A stretch of 46,355 nucleotides of DNA. Source: an uncultured Verrucomicrobiota bacterium. Lineage in GTDB: Bacteria; Verrucomicrobiota; Verrucomicrobiia; Limisphaerales; CAIQOK01. The translations under genes and the position numbers were made by a program. Shown one piece after another: positions 42,976 through 46,355 of this stretch (positions are counted from its first letter, which is position 1; every line of letters begins with the position of its first letter). Below the pieces are notes generated by a model. The model was given only the letters and a program-made list of their open reading frames with translations, made no database searches and was not told where the DNA came from. The DNA is taken from NCBI GenBank assembly GCA_903873415.1, contig CAIQOK010000097.1, positions 1-46,355 of the forward strand, in the 5' to 3' direction.

Positions 42976-43893
42976 TCAGGAGACGAGAGCCTTCTGCTGT
43001 GCAAACCATTCCACCGTCTGGCGCAGGCCTTCCTCCAGTGGCGTCCGCTTCAGTTCACCCATCAAGCCCGTCAGTTTTCGGGTCGAAAGCCGTTTTGATT
43101 TCACACCCACATATTTGCTGGTGTCATACTGGATCTTACAGGCGTCGTAGCCGACCAGGCGACAGATTGTTTCAGCATAGGCGCGAATGCTGAATTCCGC
43201 GCCGTTGCCGATGTTCACCAGATCGTTGTCGCGCGTCTCAACCAGACTCAGAAGGTCGGCCACGAAGTCGCTGATGAATACCAGCTCGCGTTTCTGGTGG
43301 CCGTCGCCCCAGAGCACCACCGGTTCGCCGAGGTTTTTCCCGCGCAGAATCTTGCGGATCAGATCGAAGATGAAATGCATCTGGCGCCCGTCGGTGTGGT
43401 AGCCCGGCCCGTAGAGGGTGGAGGGCACGGCGCAGAGGTAGCGCAGCTTGTATTGCTTGTGCAGGGCAAGCAGGCCGGCGTAGAGCATGCGCTTGGTCAT
43501 CGCGTAGGTGTAGAGGCTCTCGATCGGATCGCCGAGCATGTAGTTCTCCTCCACCAGCTCCGCTTCCGGTGCGTAGGCGCAACTGGTGCCCATGCAGACG
43601 AGTTTGGCCTCCGGTTGGCGGGCCTGCCACCAGGCCAGCGTGTTTGTGTTGAGCCGCTGGTTGAGAATCCATTGCTCGCCCGGATGATGCAGGCAAAAAT
43701 CCCCCGCCTGGGTCCACGCCGCCAGATGGAAGATGCGGTCGAATTTCAGGTGGTTGAACTGGTCCAGCGACTCGGCTCTCGTCAGATCGCAGTTGCGGGA
43801 GTTGACCTTCACCAGCTCGTGTCCGCCCCGTTCAAGGGCGTCGCACAGGGCCGTGCCCAAAAAACCGGTGCCGCCGGTGATCAGAATTTTCAT
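42976..43893 (-). CDS. NAD-dependent sugar epimerase/reductase (GDP-fucose synthase-like)
   Basis: Extended short-chain dehydrogenase that acts on nucleotide sugars. The protein has 305 residues from the ATG at 43893. The Rossmann motif is MKILITGGTGFLGTALCDAL. FDRIFHLAAWTQAG, CMGTSCAYAPEAELVEENYM and the active-site Y-x-x-x-K in YTYAMTKRMLYAG follow. The segment LCAVPSTLYGPGYHTDG and the late RELVFISDFVADLLSLVE resemble GDP-L-fucose synthase and related 3,5-epimerase/4-reductases. The start overlaps the stop of the methyltransferase gene (ATGA). It is the third gene of a sugar-modification set. The exact substrate is open; GDP-mannose-derived or heptose-derived sugars both fit. Confidence 0.85.
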   Translation of the reverse strand: MKILITGGTGFLGTALCDALERGGHELVKVNSRNCDLTRAESLDQFNHLKFDRIFHLAAWTQAGDFCLHHPGEQWILNQRLNTNTLAWWQARQPEAKLVCMGTSCAYAPEAELVEENYMLGDPIESLYTYAMTKRMLYAGLLALHKQYKLRYLCAVPSTLYGPGYHTDGRQMHFIFDLIRKILRGKNLGEPVVLWGDGHQKRELVFISDFVADLLSLVETRDNDLVNIGNGAEFSIRAYAETICRLVGYDACKIQYDTSKYVGVKSKRLSTRKLTGLMGELKRTPLEEGLRQTVEWFAQQKALVS

Positions 43894-45101
43894 TGTGTGA
43901 TTTCCGTGGGATCCACTGGAAAATAAAACTCCACTCCATTGCGGATCAGCTCCTGGTTGTTGGCCAAGATCTCCTTTTTGAAGTTCCACGCCAGCACGTA
44001 GTAGATGTCCGGCAGTTGGGTGAGCTCCTTCTCAATCAGCACCTCCAGATGCTGGCCCGGGGAGAAGAGGCCGCGGCGCAGCTCGTTCTTTTCGACCAGA
44101 CAGTCCAGATATTTCCGGCCAATCCCGAAATAGTTCAGGAGGGTGTTGCCCTTGACCGGAGCGCCCATGCCGTAGATCCGTTTGCCCCGCTTCTTGGCAT
44201 CGTCGAGGTAGGTCAGATTCTCCTGTTTCATTTGCAGGATACGCTGCGCAAAGTCGAGATAGGTGGCCAGATCGTTGCTCTTCTCCGCCTCTTCCTGCTC
44301 GCGCAGCTTCTGCAGCCGGGCCGAGGGTGCCACCCCTTTGGACTGGTGAGTGATGAACCCGATCATCGACCCGCCGTGGATCGGGGACAGATAGGCGTCG
44401 AAGAGCGCCAAGCCGTGGCGGTTGAGCAGAGTCTCGATCGTCTTCAGGTTGTAGTAGAGGAGGTGCTCGTGGTAGATCTGGTCGAAGGCCAGATTGTCCA
44501 CAATGCGTTTCATGTAGAGAAACTGGACCACAAACACCCCGTCCTCCCGCAGCGCCTCCCGGATCCCGTCCGTCACCGAATGCAGCTCCTCCAGATGGAA
44601 GAACACCCCGGCGGCGTTGATGACATGGAATTTGCGGTCCAGCCGGCGAGCCACGTCCAGATTGAAAAAATCATTGAGCGTCGGCACTCCGGCGTCCAGC
44701 GCGATCCGCGCCGTGGTCTTGGATGACTCCACACCAAGCGCCTCGTAGCCCAGCGCCTGGAAATGCTTCAGCTGCGTCCCATCGTTTGATCCGATGTCGA
44801 GAACCGACTTGCCGGGGGTGTTCTTGAAAAAGCGGTCGTCCACCTCCCTGGCAATGGTCTTGAAATGCTCGCCCAAGGATTTTGTGACGCCCGACAGATA
44901 GGTATGGTCGCCGAACATGATTTCCTTGGCGACGGTGTGGTCGAGCTGGGCGGTGGCGCACTGGTGGCAGAAGAGCACGCGCAGAGGGTAAAAAGGTTCT
45001 TTGCCGACCTCCTCTTTTTTCAGGAAGTGATTGCACCAAGGCTGGTGCCCCAGATCAATGGCGGGTTCGAGTCGGGTGGAGTTGCAGACGCGGCAGTTCA
45101 T
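43890..45101 (-). CDS. SAM-dependent sugar C-methyltransferase-like protein
   Basis: The protein has 403 residues with the three-part build of deoxysugar C-methyltransferases. An N-terminal zinc-binding part carries two Cys pairs (CRVCNST and FCHQCATAQLDH). A class I SAM domain follows (about 75-190: GKSVLDIGSNDGTQLKHFQALG, then INAAGVFFHLEELHSV and FVVQFLYM). The C-terminal domain contains FDQIYHEHLLYYNLKTIETLL and GKRIYGMGAPVKGNTLLNYF. HEH is the conserved base region of the family. It stands between a GHMP sugar kinase (three bases) and an epimerase (ATGA overlap), which supports action on a nucleotide- or phospho-sugar. Methylation of a 4-keto sugar is the usual reaction; the sugar is not determined. 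Confidence 0.88.
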   Translation of the reverse strand: MNCRVCNSTRLEPAIDLGHQPWCNHFLKKEEVGKEPFYPLRVLFCHQCATAQLDHTVAKEIMFGDHTYLSGVTKSLGEHFKTIAREVDDRFFKNTPGKSVLDIGSNDGTQLKHFQALGYEALGVESSKTTARIALDAGVPTLNDFFNLDVARRLDRKFHVINAAGVFFHLEELHSVTDGIREALREDGVFVVQFLYMKRIVDNLAFDQIYHEHLLYYNLKTIETLLNRHGLALFDAYLSPIHGGSMIGFITHQSKGVAPSARLQKLREQEEAEKSNDLATYLDFAQRILQMKQENLTYLDDAKKRGKRIYGMGAPVKGNTLLNYFGIGRKYLDCLVEKNELRRGLFSPGQHLEVLIEKELTQLPDIYYVLAWNFKKEILANNQELIRNGVEFYFPVDPTEITQ

Positions 45102-45104
45102 GGG

Positions 45105-46085
45105 TCAGGAATAAATGATTTGGGAGCCGGGGGCGTTGAGTTTGACCTGTAGAAGTTGTTGTCCGGCGAAGACCTTTTTCAAGGTGGCATGGGCCCGGGG
45201 AGGTGCGAAGAGCAGGAGGAACCCGCCGCCGCCCGCCCCCAGCAGTTTTCCGCCCCAGGCCCCAGCCTTGAGTCCACGTTGGTAAAACTCATCGATCTCG
45301 TCCGTGGACACGCCCCCATCAAGGCTGCGCTTGGCTTCCCAAGCGCGGTGCAGCAGTTCTCCGAAGTGGCGCAGCGGACGTCCGGTGGTCAGTAGTTCGT
45401 AGCCTTCATAGGCCATGGAGCGCATCCTTTGCAGGGTGGCGTGGTTTTGGCCCACGCGTTTCAATTGTTTGGCCACGACGTCAGCCGCCTTGCGTTTGAC
45501 CCCTGAAAAGACAATGAACAGGTGCGACTCAAGTTCGCGCTGGCGCGCCGGCGAGAGGGGCACACGGCGGATGACGATGTCCGTCTCGGTCCGGAATTCG
45601 ATCAGGTTGAACCCGCCCACGGCGGCGAGGGTCTGGTCCTGGCAGCCGACATTGTCCTTGAGCAGGTCGCGTTCGACGTGGATGGCCTCGTAAGCCAGCT
45701 CCAGAGGGGTGAGGAATTCTCCCTTGAATGAATGGAGCGCGTGAAGCAGCGAGACGGTGAACGCCGAAGAAGAGCCGAGCCCGGTGAATGCGGGCAGGTC
45801 GGCGACATTATGCAGCTCGATGTCGCGCGTCAGGCCGCACAGCTTCAGGCATTCGCGGTAGACGCTGTGTTCGATCTCGTTCACGGTCTTGACGCATTCG
45901 GCCTGGCGATAGGAGATACGGATGGAGTAATCGAAGAGGTGGCTCAAAAACGGGCTGGCAGTGACGTAGGAATACTTGTCCACGGCTGTGGCAAGCACCG
46001 CACCGCCTTCCTGGCGGAAAAACTCGGGGTAATCCGTGCCGCCGCCGAAAAAGCTGATGCGGACCGGTGCGCGCGAAATAATCAT
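45105..46085 (-). CDS. GHMP-family sugar kinase (heptose-7-phosphate kinase-like)
   Basis: The protein has 326 residues. The N-terminal SRAPVRISFFGGGTDYPEFF is the hallmark of D-glycero-D-manno-heptose 7-phosphate kinase (HddA) and fucokinase-like GHMP kinases. The ATP loop PAFTGLGSSSAFTVSLLHAL lies near residue 95. GCQDQTLAAVGGFNLIEF and the C-terminal GAWGGKLLGAGGGGFLLLF are also typical. HddA phosphorylates the C1 position on the way to GDP-heptose, used in S-layer and capsule sugars. It is the first gene of the three-gene sugar set. The remaining heptose genes would have to lie outside the window. An IS element starts about 135 bases upstream of it. Confidence 0.88.
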   Translation of the reverse strand: MIISRAPVRISFFGGGTDYPEFFRQEGGAVLATAVDKYSYVTASPFLSHLFDYSIRISYRQAECVKTVNEIEHSVYRECLKLCGLTRDIELHNVADLPAFTGLGSSSAFTVSLLHALHSFKGEFLTPLELAYEAIHVERDLLKDNVGCQDQTLAAVGGFNLIEFRTETDIVIRRVPLSPARQRELESHLFIVFSGVKRKAADVVAKQLKRVGQNHATLQRMRSMAYEGYELLTTGRPLRHFGELLHRAWEAKRSLDGGVSTDEIDEFYQRGLKAGAWGGKLLGAGGGGFLLLFAPPRAHATLKKVFAGQQLLQVKLNAPGSQIIYS

Positions 46086-46220
46086 ATCTTAGACCCTGAA
46101 ATCCTAGCAGCTTCCTTTCCGGGATAAAGCACTTTTCAAATGGATACGGTTTTGAGCGGAGCTTTCCGAAGATGCATGTGTGGGAACACTTGCGGATGGA
46201 GCAAAATGAAAGGGGCTGAG

Positions 46221-46355
46221 AGCCTGTCTGAAAAGTCATGATCGTCCAGCAATCAAGCGAGTCTGCGGAGTTGGATTCGTATCATTGCAATATATACCAA
46301 AGCCTCTGCGCTGGAGTCCGTGGTCTCGTAATCGCGCACCAGTCGCCGCTGGCAC
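46221..46355 (-). mobile_element. IS5-family-type insertion sequence, right end (cut by window)
   Basis: The segment contains the 3' end of a transposase gene followed on its outer side by GAGCCTGTCTGAAAAGTCAT (46220-46239), which has the look of an IS5-group terminal inverted repeat (G-A-G-x-C-C-T-G-T-C-T-G-A-A-A-A is common at such ends). The precise outer edge (46216-46222) and any target duplication cannot be fixed because the other end is outside the window. Confidence 0.65.
46253..46355 (-). CDS. Transposase, C-terminal fragment (IS5 family)
   Basis: On the minus strand the last 34 codons before a TGA at 46253-46255 read in part RRLVRDYETTDSSAEALV and then AMIRIQLRRLA. This is the typical C-terminus of IS5-family DDE transposases (R-x-V-R-D-Y-E, then I-A-M-I-R-L-x-L-R-R-L). 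The start and catalytic domain lie beyond the right edge, so completeness is unknown. Confidence 0.75.
   Translation of the reverse strand, partial: CQRRLVRDYETTDSSAEALVYIAMIRIQLRRLA

Overview
The window comes from a Gram-negative bacterium. It carries a complete Tol-Pal envelope operon, a CMP-KDO synthetase, a heptose-7-phosphate-type sugar kinase and a lipoprotein with an OmpA-like peptidoglycan-binding domain. Small ATGA stop/start overlaps, weak or absent Shine-Dalgarno sequences, a pseudopilin cassette and the mix of genes would fit the Verrucomicrobiota or a neighbouring PVC lineage. That placement is an inference from gene style; no rRNA or other decisive marker is present. No rRNA, tRNA, CRISPR array or intact prophage was seen.

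Layout. Positions 1-1255 hold a decayed 3' end of a CheR chemotaxis methyltransferase, then about 780 bases with no readable gene. Positions 1256-4917 are a tightly overlapping, rather AT-rich cassette: two prepilin-like proteins, a large PilX/GspK-like protein and a secreted protein. Positions 5807-9790 are ExbB/TolQ, ExbD/TolR, a TonB/TolA-like protein, TolB and Pal, closed by a good intrinsic terminator. Trigger factor (10204-11523) has its own promoter candidate. A minus-strand run (16050 down to 11565) makes KdsB, CTP synthase, FolC and a frameshifted HAD hydrolase. Next comes LemA with two TPM-domain proteins, and upstream of them a structured non-coding stretch ending in a terminator.

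From 18655 to 23752 (minus) lie type III pantothenate kinase and two amidohydrolase-family secreted proteins with three amidohydrolase-like domains, of which only one keeps the metal ligands. From 23959 rightward are an orphan UreF-like protein and an RlmI-type rRNA methyltransferase, converging on DnaN and a cysteine desulfurase. Further right are a left-handed beta-helix transferase, a 24-residue basic mini-ORF coupled to a DinG helicase, TrpA, ManC and a hybrid histidine kinase. Then come a membrane protein, arginine decarboxylase SpeA, a Nif3-like protein and an unexplained 660-base spacer with hairpins. The right end (46085 down to 39992, minus) is a surface-sugar module (GHMP sugar kinase, C-methyltransferase, sugar epimerase), followed by an L-2-hydroxyglutarate oxidase-like enzyme and NAD synthetase. 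The window ends inside an IS5-type insertion sequence.

Most of the window is ordinary housekeeping and envelope biology. The points most worth checking are the degenerate amidohydrolase domains, the structured RNA candidate upstream of lemA, the dinG-coupled mini-ORF, the orphan UreF homologue, the self-contained pseudopilin cassette, and the IS-flanked sugar cluster. Two genes (cheR remnant and HAD hydrolase) are each broken by one missing base, which may be real decay or sequencing error.
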